Notes under the pieces: generated by a model
Seen by the model: only the letters and a program-made list of their open reading frames with translations
Databases searched by the model: none
Told to the model about the DNA's origin: nothing
Program-made: the position numbers and the translations under genes
Shown: piece after piece, positions 38,527 through 51,552 of the stretch
Position numbering within the stretch: position 1 is the stretch's first letter
Layout of the letters: each line of letters begins with the position of its first letter
Origin: Tetrahymena elliotti 4EA
Taxonomy: Eukaryota; Ciliophora; Oligohymenophorea; Hymenostomatida; Tetrahymenidae
DNA: 64,000 nt
Reading direction: 5' to 3'
Assembly (NCBI GenBank): GCA_000231825.2
Contig: JH720302.1
Span: 829,258 to 893,257 of the forward strand

Positions 38527-39864
38527 ATGGACCAATAATAAAAGAAAGTAATTATTATCGGCTCTGGAATTTCAGGTTTAAGCTGCTCCAATGAGCTCCT
38601 AAAAAATGGGTTTTCTATTTAAATTTTAGAAGCTCGTCCCATACATGGAGGTAGAATTTCTAAAAATACCACTTTTGCCAACTTTCCAATAGAAACTGGA
38701 GCAGAAGAAATTCATCTACCTACTAAATATTTTAAATTGGCTAAGGAAGTTGGAGCTAAATGTGAAGATGACTCTGATTTTGATTCATTTGTAGAAGATA
38801 TTAATAAAAAAGATGAAAATAATACTAAAAGCGATGGTAAATTAATTGAAATAGATGACTTTTATGATAAATATAAATTAGAAAAATTCTATAATATGAT
38901 TTTGAAAGAAGAAGAAAAAAACCAGCTTAATGATAATATGTCAATTTTACAGTATTTTAAAACAAAAAATGTTGATGAGAGATTACTTTCGTTTTATGAA
39001 ATGGTTTTAGCCACTGAATATGGTTCAACCCTTACAGATATGTCTATTAAAGGCTATGCAGAACATGAAAATGGATGGGAATATGAAGAAAAAAATTATA
39101 TTGTTACTAATATGTCCCATTTCGATGTTATTGAGAGAGCTTTTTCTTCTGTTCTGCCTTTTATAAAATATAATACTCCAGTGAACTAAATATCTATTTA
39201 ATAAAATTCATTAAATAGCAATCAAGTTCTTCTAATTGATGCTTTTGGAAATGAATATAGAGCTGATCATGTTGTTATTACTGTTCCTATTTCATAGCTC
39301 AAAAATGGCTCAATTAAATTTACTCCACCTTTACCTTAAGAGAAGTAGAAGGCGATTGAACTTTTGTAAATGGGTAAAGGAGGTAAGTTGCATATGAAAT
39401 TTAAAGAGAGATTCTGGCCTTCTGATACATATGGATTAATTTTAAGAACATAAATAGGTATGGTTTGGAACTGTTCCTATCATCGCAGTAAGACCAGCTT
39501 TGTTTTATGTGCTTTAATTTCAGGATAAGCCTCCATTGATATGAATAATGAAGATAAGCGTAAGCTCATGATGAGTGAATTATTTAATAAGCTTTAATCA
39601 TTGTACAATTTAAACAAAAGTGTTGAAGATTTATTAGAAGATTATATTTGGACAGATTATAATACAACAGAATATATTGAAGGAGTTTATTCTTATCCTT
39701 CTCTCAATTTGGGATCTTCTAGGAGTATTTTAGCTTAACCTATTAATGATCAAATATTTTTTGCAGGTGAAGCAACAGATATCAAATATTTTGCTACAAT
39801 GAATGGTGCCTTAGACACTGGGATGAGAGAAGCTTAAAGAATTATGAAATTATACAAAAAATGA
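38527..39864 (+). CDS. Flavin-containing amine oxidase (polyamine oxidase-like)
   Basis: A single open exon of 445 residues. The N-terminus has the dinucleotide-binding fold IIIGSGISGLSCS followed by ILEARPIHGGRI, the GG-doublet that contacts FAD. The C-terminus has the second FAD-binding block FFAGEATD followed by a GALDTGMREA helix. TGAEEIHLP near residue 60 and a substrate-domain pattern (YWP-type segment seen as RFWPSDTYG) fit the monoamine/polyamine oxidase superfamily. It lacks SWIRM or tower domains, so it is not an LSD1 demethylase. There is no signal peptide. Substrate (polyamine or other amine) is inferred only from family. The gene lies intact between two decayed LRR arrays on the same strand. 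Confidence 0.9.
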
Positions 39865-40808
39865 AAAATTGTATCAATAAATTAGGAATTTATTTTAACT
39901 GAATTATTTATTTAAATGTGGATTTATTTTTTTGAAAACTTCTTACATTTTAGAAGATTAATTAATTTTTAATTTTATTTATTTTTGTAATCTAAACATT
40001 CCTCTATCTTTTCAAAATAAAAGAAGTTAAAATACCATTAAATAATTGAATAAATAGAAAAGTAATTTTTAATTTCATAAAGTGAAGAAGAATAACTGAA
40101 ATAATTTAATTTATTTTTGTAAAAATGCTAAAATAACAAAAAATAGTGATTTATATTAGGGAATTCTTTGTTCTTTTTAAAATGTTGTATTTTATTTGAT
40201 CAAATTTCAATAAAATATGTGAATTAATAATATGTTTTAATTTTTTTAATTAGTGTCAGTACTTCTAAATTCATATTAAATTACATCAAATTAAAAAAAT
40301 ACTTTGATAAATGTAAGTTTTTTCAAATTTCGATTGTTAGTTGATAATACTATTTAATCAAAATGTTCATATCAAAAAATAATAACTTCCAAAATAAAAA
40401 ATACTAATTTAATTGATATTTGATATTTCAAAATTAAAAATTGTAAGAGAATAAAAGATAATGTAATAAAAAAAGACATTTTTCGAATTAGAACATGAAA
40501 TATATTTTGAAGTCACATCCTATTTTTAAAATTACCCTTTTTTTATAAAAAAAGGTTTTAACTGATTACTAATCATCATATGCTGATGTTGAAATTCAAA
40601 TCCTGTAAATTTAACATTCAAAATGACTATTAACTAACCTCTTAAATATTAAAATTAATATGATTTTAATACCTTGTCTTAAATAGATTTTAATAAGCAA
40701 TTCTATTAACTACATTTTGAATATGAAGCTATGATTTTTTTCATCTTAATTACTTAATAAATTTAATTTATTAAATAATTATAGAGATTTATTTTTTAAT
40801 TTTAAAAG
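39865..40808. other. AT-rich intergenic spacer
   Basis: No gene or RNA seen. The stretch ends at the first unit of LRR array 2. Confidence 0.6.
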
Positions 40809-42540
40809 AAATGAATAGATTAGAGAAGAAGGTATAAGGATTTAGCCTATGCCCTAAAAAACTATTCTAATCTCGTTACTTTAGATCTTTAGATAAGGTA
40901 AAAATTATGTGTTTTCTTATCAATCTCTTTACAATTAGAATAGAAATTTTAATTAAATGAGTGACCACCCCTAAGTTGTTTATTTTTGCTTAATAAATAT
41001 ATATTTGTTTTATTGAAATATTTATTTTGCCGTTAAATTATTTTCAGCAGAATGAAAAAATCTAATATTTTTTAAATTTTTAAATAAAAAATAAAAAGTA
41101 AATATTAATTGGAGATAAAGGAATATCGGTTTTATCCTCAGTTTTAGCAAATAGTTAGAATCTTACTACTTTAAAGATTGATATAAGGTTAATTATTTAA
41201 AGAATTTCAACATTTCAATATTTTTCATTATATTGACAAGTTATGAGGAAACAATATTTTCAATATCAAAGAATATTTAATTTTTTAAATATAACAAATA
41301 ACTTAATATTAAAATTTTTTAAAGTAACAACCTAATAGGAGATGAAGTAGCTTCTGGATTATGTTCTTTAGCTAAATGTACTAGTCTCTCTAATTTTACT
41401 CTTAATCTAGAGTAAATACAAATACTGCAGATTCTTTATTTCAAGAAGAGCAATTAAATATTTAATTTAATATTTTTCAGTATATTTAATAAAATCTCAA
41501 ATTTTAAATTAAAATTTTAAAAGAAAGAATTAAATTAGTCCACAATAAATATCAGATTTAATTTATGCCTATGAAAATAATAAGCAACTTTCTAGTTTAG
41601 ATCTGAATCTTAGGTAAATATATATAAAATAAATAGCTTAATAAAAAATATACTTTAGGAATTTTGTTAATTTGCTAATTTATTAACTTTAATATTTTTT
41701 AATATTCAAATTAAAAAAGTTCAATGAAAATAGGTGAAAAAGGTGTAAAACTTTTAGGTTTAGCTTTTGCAACTAATAGGTATCTCTCAGATTTAACTCT
41801 TAACCTGGGGTAAGAAAGATAATTTATATCTAAAAATTAGTTTAAATAAAAATAAAATATTTACTAATTATGAAAATGGATAATTAGAATTTTTAATTAA
41901 ATTAATTCATTGTTTTTGTAACTTAAAATAAAATGAAAAAAGACAATCAAATCACTGATACTGATGAAGGTATATCAAATTTTGCTTATACTTTAGCATT
42001 ATCTTAAACTATTACTGCTCTCAATCTTTAGTATTTTAAATTTATCACTTCAAACGAAATCAAAAGAAGAAAAAAAAATTAAAATAATCTCAAATGTTTG
42101 TTATTCATACTTCTTTATTAAAATTATATTAACTTTTAAATAATTTTTTTAAATTAAAACTAAAATGATAATCAAATCAGTTAAAGTGGAGCAAAAGCTT
42201 TGGGTTCTCATTTAGTAGATTGTAGCAGAGGTAAATTTGTAACATATTTTTTAATACTAATTAGCTATAAAAATGAGATCAAAAATAGAGCTTTTTTGTT
42301 GATTAAATTTTTTGTTAAATTCATAGTATGAAATTTTTTTTTTACTAACAGAGTTATCTATTTATTTATTATCCTATACTTATTTAATATCTTTTATCTT
42401 AATATCATAATATTATTATGAACAAGTGGATGTAAAATTGGTGAATAAGGTTTTTCTGTATTTAAATCTCATTTAGAAAACTGTAAGAATCTTACTATTC
42501 TTACTTAGACTTGATTTAACGTAAAAATATTTTTAAATTA
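40809..42540 (+). pseudogene. Second leucine-rich-repeat exon array, mostly decayed
   Basis: Units resembling those of array 1 occur at 40809-40897, 41099-41187, 41325-41411, 41524-41613, 41720-41809, and, more degraded, near 41943-42050, 42170-42232 and 42430-42520. The third unit is 87 nt and the fourth and fifth are 90 nt, all in the shared phase. The first two are 89 nt and therefore frameshifted, the sixth enters with a one-base offset, and the last reads into TGA before its donor-like site. No start exon is apparent. The best reading is a relic or partial duplicate of array 1. A heavily spliced live gene using only the middle units is less likely. Confidence 0.7.
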
Positions 42541-45191
42541 TTTTTACATTTTTATTTTAAAATACTATATAAAAAGTAACAATCAACTCGAATTTAGCTA
42601 TTCAAGTTACCAAAATTAATTTAAAAAATTAAAGAGATTAGTTAATTTCTAAGTAAATTTTAAATTTAGATTTTTAAATTTTAGAAGATTTTTTTAAATT
42701 AAACATTTTTTATTGATAAATATAACAAATGTAAAAAAATGAATTAAAAATAATTTAATTATTTTATTTTAAACTACAAATTTTTTGCTTACTAATCTCA
42801 TTTACATTATAATTGTGTTTTTAATTGATTTGACTCAGAATAACCCTTTTTATTAATTATTGAATTCAAATAGATTCCATCAATTTATATATTAAGAAAT
42901 TCTTTTTAAATATTATTTGTGGATTATTTTTTTTTTAGAGTAATAATTTTGAAGAATTTCTTTTGTTTAAAATACGTTGATTGAAATCTTGATCAACCTA
43001 AATAACATTATTTTAAATATCAATTTTTTATTTTGTTAATATCAAAATTATTCAATATAATTTTAACAACAATCATTAATGTTTCAAATTCATGTTTTAG
43101 AGTAATTTTTTAAGTATAGTTTGTGTAAAGTCTAAGGCACCTATTTATTAAAGAAAATTCGTAATTTTTCTTGCTTACATATTTGATAAAATTTAGTTTT
43201 TAGCTTTTGCCCAACTACTGTCAAAAAATTTATTTAATTGATTGATTGATAAAGTAATTAATATTATTAGGAATTGCAATAAATTATTTGTTTACTATCA
43301 TTTTTATGTATGATAATTTAATCAGATTTTTTACTTTCAAAATTGGATTTAATGTTTTTTATATGTAGTCTTATTTGATGAGTAATCATTTTTAAAGGAT
43401 CTTTAGTAAATTTTAAGAAATTTTTCTTACAGTGTAAATTAGACGAAAAAAATTAAATAATTCTTTTATATTTTTGATGTTTAGTTTTTTTAATAAAATA
43501 GTACCACTTATTTTTTTGCTCTTAATTTATTGATTGATAGATTGCAACAACTTTAAAATATTTCTTTTTATTTTTTCAATATAAAATTCATAAATATTAT
43601 TTTTATTTCATTTTTTAACCTGCTTTTGTTTTTACTACTTGTTAAAATAAGCTATTTTTTGAACGAATTCATTTAATTTGTGTTTCTTTATTGAAAATTG
43701 ATTATTTGTTACTTCTCTCAATAAATTTTCATCTCTTCGAGAATTTTTCTTTTTAAAAATAGTACTGCAGATTTTAATGCCAAATACATCGAAAATTGAA
43801 ATTTTTTTCACAAAACAATATGAGATTTGTAATAAAAATTTAATGATAGAAAATAAATAACCATATTCCTTAGATCTCTAATCTGAATTTCAAATTGGAT
43901 TCACATAGATTGAGTATTTTAAAGAAAAGAAGTTTAAATTAAGTTTATCTCAAAACTTAAGCTTTAAAATTAAATGTTTAGTCTATTTTAGAATAAAAAT
44001 AATGGTTAAAATTAGCAAATTTGTAATAAATTTCATTTAAATATGACATTCTAAAAAAGAATTTTTAAAGATTGTTTATTCCTTACATGTTTTAAATATT
44101 TTAGTTAGTAATTTAAAAATAAATACTCAAAATAAAATACTCTCTTCAATGTCAGTATTTCATGACATTTACAAAAAGCAAAATTAAAAGAAGTAACTAT
44201 TTATTTAGAAAATTGAAGATAAATTTAAGTAAATAAAGAAATATAAAAAATAAATTGTAAATAGCATTGCTATTCTTAAAAATTTTTGACCACTTTTTTG
44301 AAATTATCATCAATCCAAAAAAGAAAGTAGATGTAATTATTTATTCTCAAAACTTTCTAAAATTCAAATTAATAGATAAAATGTCTTCTACTCCTATATT
44401 TTTGCTAAAAATGTAATATTAATGGAGTAAAAGTAAATAAATTTTATTTATCAAATCAGTAAAATAATTTGTTGAGCAATAAAACAATATTTTTTTATTA
44501 TTTACTATTTTTTTTATTTATTTGTAAAAAAAAAACAAATTGTTCTTTTTATTTGGTGCTTGATGCTTAATGATGGAGTAATCAAACAAAATATCAGCTA
44601 AGTAAATTCTTTGATTAACTTTACTCAATTCAGAATGTATTTTTCTGATATCGTAACTGACGGGAGATCATTTATCAATTCCTTTTATGTAATTTAAATT
44701 AAAAGAAATTATCTAGAAGAAATTAATTATTTGATAACACTTTTCGACCTAAGTTTATCCATAAAATATTGATATTTTTTATTTTCTTTTATTAAATAAA
44801 AAAACTAAAAACCTCTTCATTTGAATGATTCAAAAAGTAAATGTAAGATTTTAGTGTGTGTTATTTTTTTGTTTATTTATTAGAATGAGCTAATTTAATA
44901 TTTTATAATAAAAATAACAAAATATTTGTCAGAATTCATAAAAATAAAGTTTAAATTTCAGGGCTCATAACCAAGATTACTTAGCTTTTAGTATGTTTAA
45001 TTGGTATTATCAAATAAAAGAAAATTAAAAAATTTTTCTAAGAAATTTACAGATTTCATCAAAATTGATAATGAAATCTTGAACAATAAATTGGTATTTA
45101 AATACCCAATATTTAAGCTAATATTAATAAATAATATTTTTTAAATAAATTACATAAAAAGAGATTAATTAAATTAATATCAAAATTATAA
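42541..45191. other. Long AT-rich intergenic region
   Basis: About 2.6 kb without any frame I can support on either strand. It may include further unrecognisable remnants of LRR units at its left end and the promoter of the secreted-protein gene at its right end. Confidence 0.5.
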
Positions 45192-45878
45192 ATGAAAACT
45201 ACTTCTTTAGTTTGTTTATTAGTTTTGGCTTCTTTTGCCTTGTGTCAACAAGCAGAACCTGCTAAACCTGTCTGGCCCTTAAAGTTCTCTTAAGACTTCA
45301 TTGAAACTTTTTACGGATCTACTAATCATACTAGTGTTGGAGGTTATTACTATGACTATACTAACTACTCAACTCGTTTAGTTAGATCAAATGGTAAATA
45401 TGACCAAACCTGCAATGGTTACAAGTAATATAATGAAACAAATCATGTTTGTGAATAGATTATTGTTGGTGACAATAGATTTGTTTTCTATCCTGATGAT
45501 AACGATTGCTGTTGGTGTTGCAATGAATAATAAGGATGTGGTGCCCTCAAACCCAACTGGCTTAAAACCAGTACTTTCTAAGGAAAGACTACTTTATATG
45601 GTCAAGAAGCTTTTGAATGGCTTATTGTTGAATTACCAAATATCAGAAACATCGTTTGGGAAACTACAGAAGAAAACCCTCTTGAAAGAACTCTTTTGAA
45701 GATCTAAAGAGGTTCTTATGATGAACTCTTCCTTGCTGAAACAAGAAGATTAGACGAGTTCTACCCTATCACTGTTCCCTCTGTTTGTGATGTCAATAAC
45801 ATTTGTCCTAGAGGTTTGTGCTAATAATTCAGAGAAATGGCTGCTAACATTACTGCAACTCATGGTCATACTCATTGA
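45192..45878 (+). CDS. Secreted cysteine-rich protein, unrecognised family
   Basis: A single exon of 228 residues with a clear signal peptide (MKTTSLVCLLVLASFALC), likely cut near residue 18. The mature protein has a YYYDYTNYSTR segment, scattered paired cysteines, and a compact DCCWCC cluster followed by QQGCGALKPNW. The C-terminal third includes VCDVNNIC and a His-rich end (THGHTH). The spacing of YYDY, CCxCC and GCG followed by a Pro-Asn/Asp-Trp suggests a defined extracellular fold stabilised by disulfides. Codons are biased like those of the carrier gene, which suggests strong expression. A role outside the cell or in a secretory granule is inferred from the signal peptide only. Confidence 0.85.
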
Positions 45879-47205
45879 TTGATTAATTTATTTTAATAAG
45901 AATAATAAAGCAAAAATAAATAAATATGTATTATTTTATATTACCAAATTCTCTTTTTATAGTATCTTTTTTAGGTTTTTAACCAAATTCCTTTTAAAAC
46001 AATGTTCAATCCATTTTTTATTTTCTTTACTAGGTTTAAAAAATTTTAAATGAAATAATAATCTTTCTTTCTAATATTTTAAATCTTTTATAAATTGTTA
46101 TTTCCTAATTTCTTTTATAATTTAAATCCAATTCTCTTAGTTAATTAATTTTACTAAGATTTTAATGTCTTCACATACATACATTCGAGCTTAAATTAAG
46201 GTTAATTTAAGCTAAAAAAATGGAAATTCAATTCATTAAAAACATGTGGGTATTTTATTTTACTTTCAACAATGCTATAATTTTTTTAAATTTTTCTCTA
46301 ATCTTAAAAAATTGTTTCTTAAATCATTTTTTGTTTTCATCTTTTCCCTCCCTTTAAATATCTAATATGAAATTATAAAAAGCTAGGCAAAATATTAGCT
46401 TATGAGTATAAAACTAATTCCAAAGCATCTTTATATTTTTTGATCTATTTCTATCTTAAAATTAAATTAATTATCAATATAATATAGTAAGTATTGATTA
46501 GTATGACAAAAAAATTTTTGTACTCTCAAATATTAAATATCCAATTCTGATACATTTTCTTTTATTTATCTATTTAATGGTTAATTTGAAGCTTAATAAA
46601 TAAAAATAAAAAAAAAATTTGTGGGTTTACTATTAATAAAATATTACTTTAAAAATACATATTATCATTGATTAATTTATTTTGTAATTTTAAAATAGAT
46701 TCTACTTCCTAAAAAAATTATAAATTTGATCAAATAAATAAAGCTTAATTGTAAATGAAAACTTTATTTTGTTATTTAACAAATCAGCATATTTTCAAGA
46801 TATAATTCTTGCCAAGAAAATAAATTACAAGCTTTTATTAGGGAAATTACAAAACCACTCATGTTTTGTAAGTAATTCTTATAAATGAGGTGGGAGTTAA
46901 GTTGGTTAATGGGTGATAAATTTATTTTCTTTTTTAACATTGTGAATGAAGATGTTATAGAGAAAAAGATTATGTAAGAAATTTCACCTAATAAAATAGA
47001 TAGTTAGTCATCAAAATTGATATCTTACTATTTATTTATTGGTATGGATGAATCCATATATATCTTTTGAGACGTATGGATGTTAGTTTGTTTGTATATA
47101 TGTTAGTTAGTTATTTCATTAAAAAAGCTTCTTATTGTACTAAAAATTTAAATAGTAAATTGTTTAATTTAAATAAAAGGAGTAGAAAAAGAGAACATAT
47201 TATTC
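45879..47205. other. AT-rich intergenic spacer
   Basis: No supported gene in about 1.3 kb. Short GTTAGT and TATT runs occur near 47080-47120. Confidence 0.55.
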
Positions 47206-49346
47206 ATGAGCTTAAACTTTAAGAAAAATGAAATACCTAATTTTGTAGATGATAAAGTAAAAAAGAATTTAAAGATTTTGAGAATTAATCTTATTTTTAA
47301 ATAAAGTATAGGGTACCATTTACAGATAGTAAGCATTTATTTCATTTAAATAGGATTATGATGCAGGAGATAAAAAAAAAATAATTAAATAAAAAGGTTA
47401 TGACAGCAGTTTGATTAGATTGGAATCATTTGAGTCTGAAGAAGATTTTAATAAGCATTCTAAAAGAAATGACAAAAAGAGCTTATTTATGAAATATGGA
47501 CCAATAGATGGCTAAATTATTTACACTTATGGAATTGATGCAAAGATTGAAAAGAAAGGAGTGAATAAAGATAGGACATTTACTATTTATAAAGAACAAA
47601 AACATTTTGAATTTTTAAAGTCACAAGATGTTTAAAGGAGAAAGAGTGCAGAGGGAAGCTAGTTTGGGTTTTTAAATAAGAGAATCATTGCATTAGATAA
47701 TCTTGCTCCCTTCCATCCTAACTACTAGCCAGCTCTTAAGTTAACTTAAGATAAATTCCTACCTTTCGCTTAAGATCAAAGTCCTTCAAGAAGACTAAAT
47801 GCCTCTTAAAGTAATAAAACATTACACTTATTTAGTTTAAGAAAAAAAAATATTAAGCAAAATTATGATCAAAAATTAAAAAATTTAAGATTCTAAATAA
47901 AGGAAAAATAAAATAAAAATAATTCTTTTTTAATGATGAAAAATACTTCATGGATGACTTTATCTCATTCTTATACTAATTTAACAAATTTTTTAAATAG
48001 AAACTAGGATTTTTTAGTAAAGAGAATCAATAGAGATGTATGGTGAAAACAGAATTTAAAAGAGATAATCAATTATTTAGAAACAAGCTATGCTTTCTAG
48101 TATTGTTAACAATACAACAGGGACTGTAAATGCCAACAATAATAACAAAATGGATTATATTGTAAACTCAGATATGAAAGGTACTGATAAATTACCTAAT
48201 ATTGGTAATATGCAAAAAAGAAACTCAAGGAGTGGTACTGTTTTGAAAAAATTGTAATCTAATGTAGGATCTCCTTAAAATTAAACTAATAACTAATTTC
48301 ACACTTTTTAAATGTCATTTCTAGCTTTGGAGAAAAGTCCTTCTAAATCAACAAGCAATTAGCAGTAATCTTTAATTGAAGATTCCCAAGAATAAAATAC
48401 TATTAAATAAGATTTATCATCTTATAAAATTGAAGAGAGAAATAGGAATACTTTAAATGAAAGAAAGAAACAATAAAACGAATAATAATCAAACTAAAAA
48501 AGTATCACCTAAAAGAGTAGAAGAACTCATACTCATCAAGACCTATCAGATTTCTAAACTAATATTGCTGCTTCTAGCCAAAAACCAAATTAAATTCCAT
48601 CTGTTAAAGCATTAAAAACTTAAAGTAAAGACGACAACTCTCACTCTTCACCTATGAATATGGCTGTCTTTTTTAGCCTCCATAAAAACTCTAGCAAACA
48701 AATAATCCAAAAGTATATCAATTAAAATGGTGTTTCAACTACAACAACATTAGGATCTACAAGCTTTTAAGAGAAAATTTAATAAGAAAAACCACTCCAA
48801 GCTAACGAATCAGCTAAAAAAAATGATTTAAATTAAGGATTAGGTTTTAACACTTTCTACAAAAAAGAAAAACTCTAGCCTTTAACTGTTACTGATAAAA
48901 AATAACAGAAAAGTTCTTAATAATTATTTTCATCTGTGTATATTTCTCAGAATCCTCTATATAAAAAAAAGATGAATTAAAGTAAAAGATTAACTTTACC
49001 TGATATTCCAATGTAGAAGACTTTTACAATAAATAATAACTAACCCATAAAAACTATTACATAAATTGATTAAAAAGACAGAGAACCTCTGACTTAAAAA
49101 TCAGTTGGAAGCACAACTAATATTTAATTCTCAAATAACAATTAATAGCAAAAAGTTGATGTGACAAAAAAAGTAGCCAAAAAAGTTGATTATAAATTAG
49201 AAAACTTAAATCAAACCAAAAAAACAGAAAATAGTGAAACTAAATTGAATTTTAGAAAGTAAAGCCTAAACTAAATTAAATAATAAGAAAGTTTAAATAT
49301 ACAATAATAAAAAAAATTATCAGCAATGTAGTAATTTATTAAATGA
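47206..49346 (+). CDS. Lys/Asn/Ser-rich protein of unknown function
   Basis: Exons 47206-47328, 47354-48037 and 48081-49346 join in phase to 690 residues. The first 150 residues look ordered: basic helices, an acidic stretch (SFESEEDFNK), and a MKYGPIDGQIIYTYG segment. The rest is low complexity, rich in Lys, Asn, Ser and Gln, with several SP and TP sites. The protein is strongly basic overall. The first intron would be only 25 nt and the second 43 nt, short for this genome but required to avoid in-frame TGA. No domain is recognised. Confidence 0.75.
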
Positions 49347-50012
49347 AATCTAAACTCAAAAAAAAAATTCTAAATTTTATTGTTTATTAAATTAAAAGAA
49401 AATGCAAAATATTATTTCTATTTATAAATAATCATGCAAAATCTTTAGTATTTATTATTATTCAATATCTTTTATGAAATACAAAATATTAGCTTAATTC
49501 ATTTCATCAATTTTTTGTTACTTTTTTTAATCAATTTTTAAGGCTATTGACTTAAAAAAAAAGATATTTTAAAAGAAGATAATTTTATTTTTATTTCTAA
49601 GCATTTTAAACAAAATACATTTTATAAATATTTTCTAAATTTTGAATGATATTATTTATAGTTGTGTGTTTGTTTGTTTGTAAATTAATTATCATATTAA
49701 TAAAATAAGAAATAAATACAAAAATCAAATTTCATGAAGTTATTTTATTGTTAAGTTTGGGAGAATCCAAGTAAGCTAAATGAATAATCTATATATTGAT
49801 CTTGAGAAGTTTTTTCATTGCATAGAACCTATTATTTCAATAAATAAAATAGATGATACAAAGTGAGAAATTATTGATATATATTTATTAGAAAACGATC
49901 AACTTATATATTTTTTTAATTAAGAATTAAAAAATCATAAATTCAATTCCACTTTTTTAGTTTAGCTATTATTATAAATATTCTTTAGATAAATATTAGT
50001 TTAGTTAGCAAA
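49347..50012. other. AT-rich intergenic spacer
   Basis: No gene seen. It should contain the 3' end of the preceding gene and the promoter of the RING ligase gene. Confidence 0.6.
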
Positions 50013-51552
50013 ATGGGAAGCAACAACTCAGTAAAACAAAAAATTTAAGAGAAGTTTAAGCATTAATATAAATTAAATAATAGAGAGAATAATAAATACC
50101 ACCATAATATGCACATTTATCATAGAATTCTAGAAATCAAAACTTATTAAATTAGGTCTACTCTTAAAATTAGCTTAATGTTGATTCTTATTATCATAAT
50201 TAAGGCTACCAGGGTCCAAGAGCTGGTCATTTAGCAGGTGTTAACGCAGAAATTAAAATTTAGAAAACAATACCTATCAAAGTAGAGCTGATCATCAATA
50301 AAAACTCTTTGAAATTAGTAATTATTTGATCTGATGTGAAGTATTTTTATGATTAACCCACAACAAAATATAAATAGCTGAAAATCCATGATAAATTGTA
50401 TCACTTACATTTCGAGTATACTTTCGATGTTGAGGCAGATGTTTCTATTTTCTATGGAGGACTAGATCATATTGATGATAAATCTAATACAACACAAAAG
50501 TATGCCTTTATTTAATCTTTACGCTCTAAAGGCATTCAATTTATTTATTAGAATAGAAAATAAAATAGGAGAAAAATTAGGTAATAATACCTTCAGAATA
50601 CCTCCTGGAAAGAATTAAGTATGGGATGGCTCAAAATATCCACTGGATTTATCTAAAGTTTCAAAAGCAAATTTACTTAAATATGATGGATGCTTCCAAT
50701 TTCCTTTGATAATAAAATGTGTAAACTAACTAACTAACTAAAAATATATTAAAAGATTAACAAATTAAAAATAAAAATCAAAGACAAATATTTTTTAGAA
50801 TATTTATCTTAATAGAATAATTAACTTTTACTAGAATTACTAATAAATTTTGAAATATTATTTTAATTAGGAAAAAGTTGACAAGTCTTAAGAATAAAAG
50901 ATTACATATACTTATTGCACCATCCAAGAAAATAGAAATCAAGGATTTGGTATAATGGTTATTAAATCTAAGTTTGAGGTAATTCATTGCCATTTTTAAA
51001 AAAAGCTTAGAATTTTATTCATTTTTAACACTATTAATTAGCTTAACAATTCAGGATATTGGACTGAAGAAGTTTATGGAATTGCAGAGTCAGGATTGAA
51101 CTAAAACTCAGATAAAGATTGTTCAATTTGCTTAAGTGAAAAAATTGATACAATTATTCTACCTTGTCGTCATATGTGTCTCTGCTATGATTGCTGTTAA
51201 GATCTCAAAACCAAAGCTAATAAATGTCCAATCTGCAGATAATGTACTTTATTTTTTTTTAATATTCATAAAATTAAATTTTAATTTAATAATAGCTATG
51301 TAAAATTTCTTAAAGCTAGTCTAATACAAGGAGTAAAATCCTCAGTAGAATTAATAATAATAATAATAGCAATAATATTAAGCTCAAGGCTAATATTAGT
51401 AATAGCCATAAGGGTAGTATTAGCAGTAGCCTTATGCTTATGGATAACAACAATAGCCTTATGGGTAAATACCACCTTAAGGATAGTAGCCCTATGGTTA
51501 ATAACCATATGGTGGATAATAACCTTATGGGTAATAATAGCCTAATAGATGA
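50013..51552 (+). CDS. Mahogunin/LOG2-type RING ubiquitin ligase with QPYG-repeat tail
   Basis: Exons 50013-50030, 50213-50317, 50378-50499, 50552-50720, 50871-50978, 51042-51243 and 51296-51552 give 326 residues. The first exon encodes only MGSNNS, a classic N-myristoylation signal, as in plant LOG2. The middle domain (residues about 10-190) has [17 protein letters not shown] and a [12 protein letters not shown] strand pattern typical of the Mahogunin N-terminal domain, plus TEEVYGI. The C3HC4 RING (residues about 201-240) reads [16 protein letters not shown] and KCPICR. The tail after about residue 250 is Gln-rich with repeated QPYG. Such E3 ligases ubiquitinate membrane or trafficking proteins. 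The tiny first exon is inferred from phase and the myristoylation motif; a different first exon is possible. Confidence 0.85.
51346..51552 (+). repeat. Gln-rich tail with QPYG/QQPYG repeats
   Basis: After an NQQQQQQQQ run, the C-terminal 60 residues of the RING ligase repeat QPYG-like units (GQQQQPYG, GQQPYG, GGQQPYG). Nearly all Gln codons are TAA or TAG. The composition (Gln, Tyr, Gly, Pro) is that of aggregation-prone or condensate-forming tails. Confidence 0.85.

Noticed and set aside
40560..40625. A TTCAAATCC segment resembling a tRNA T-loop.
   Set aside because: No matching acceptor stem, D-arm or anticodon stem could be folded around it; no tRNA is supported in the window.
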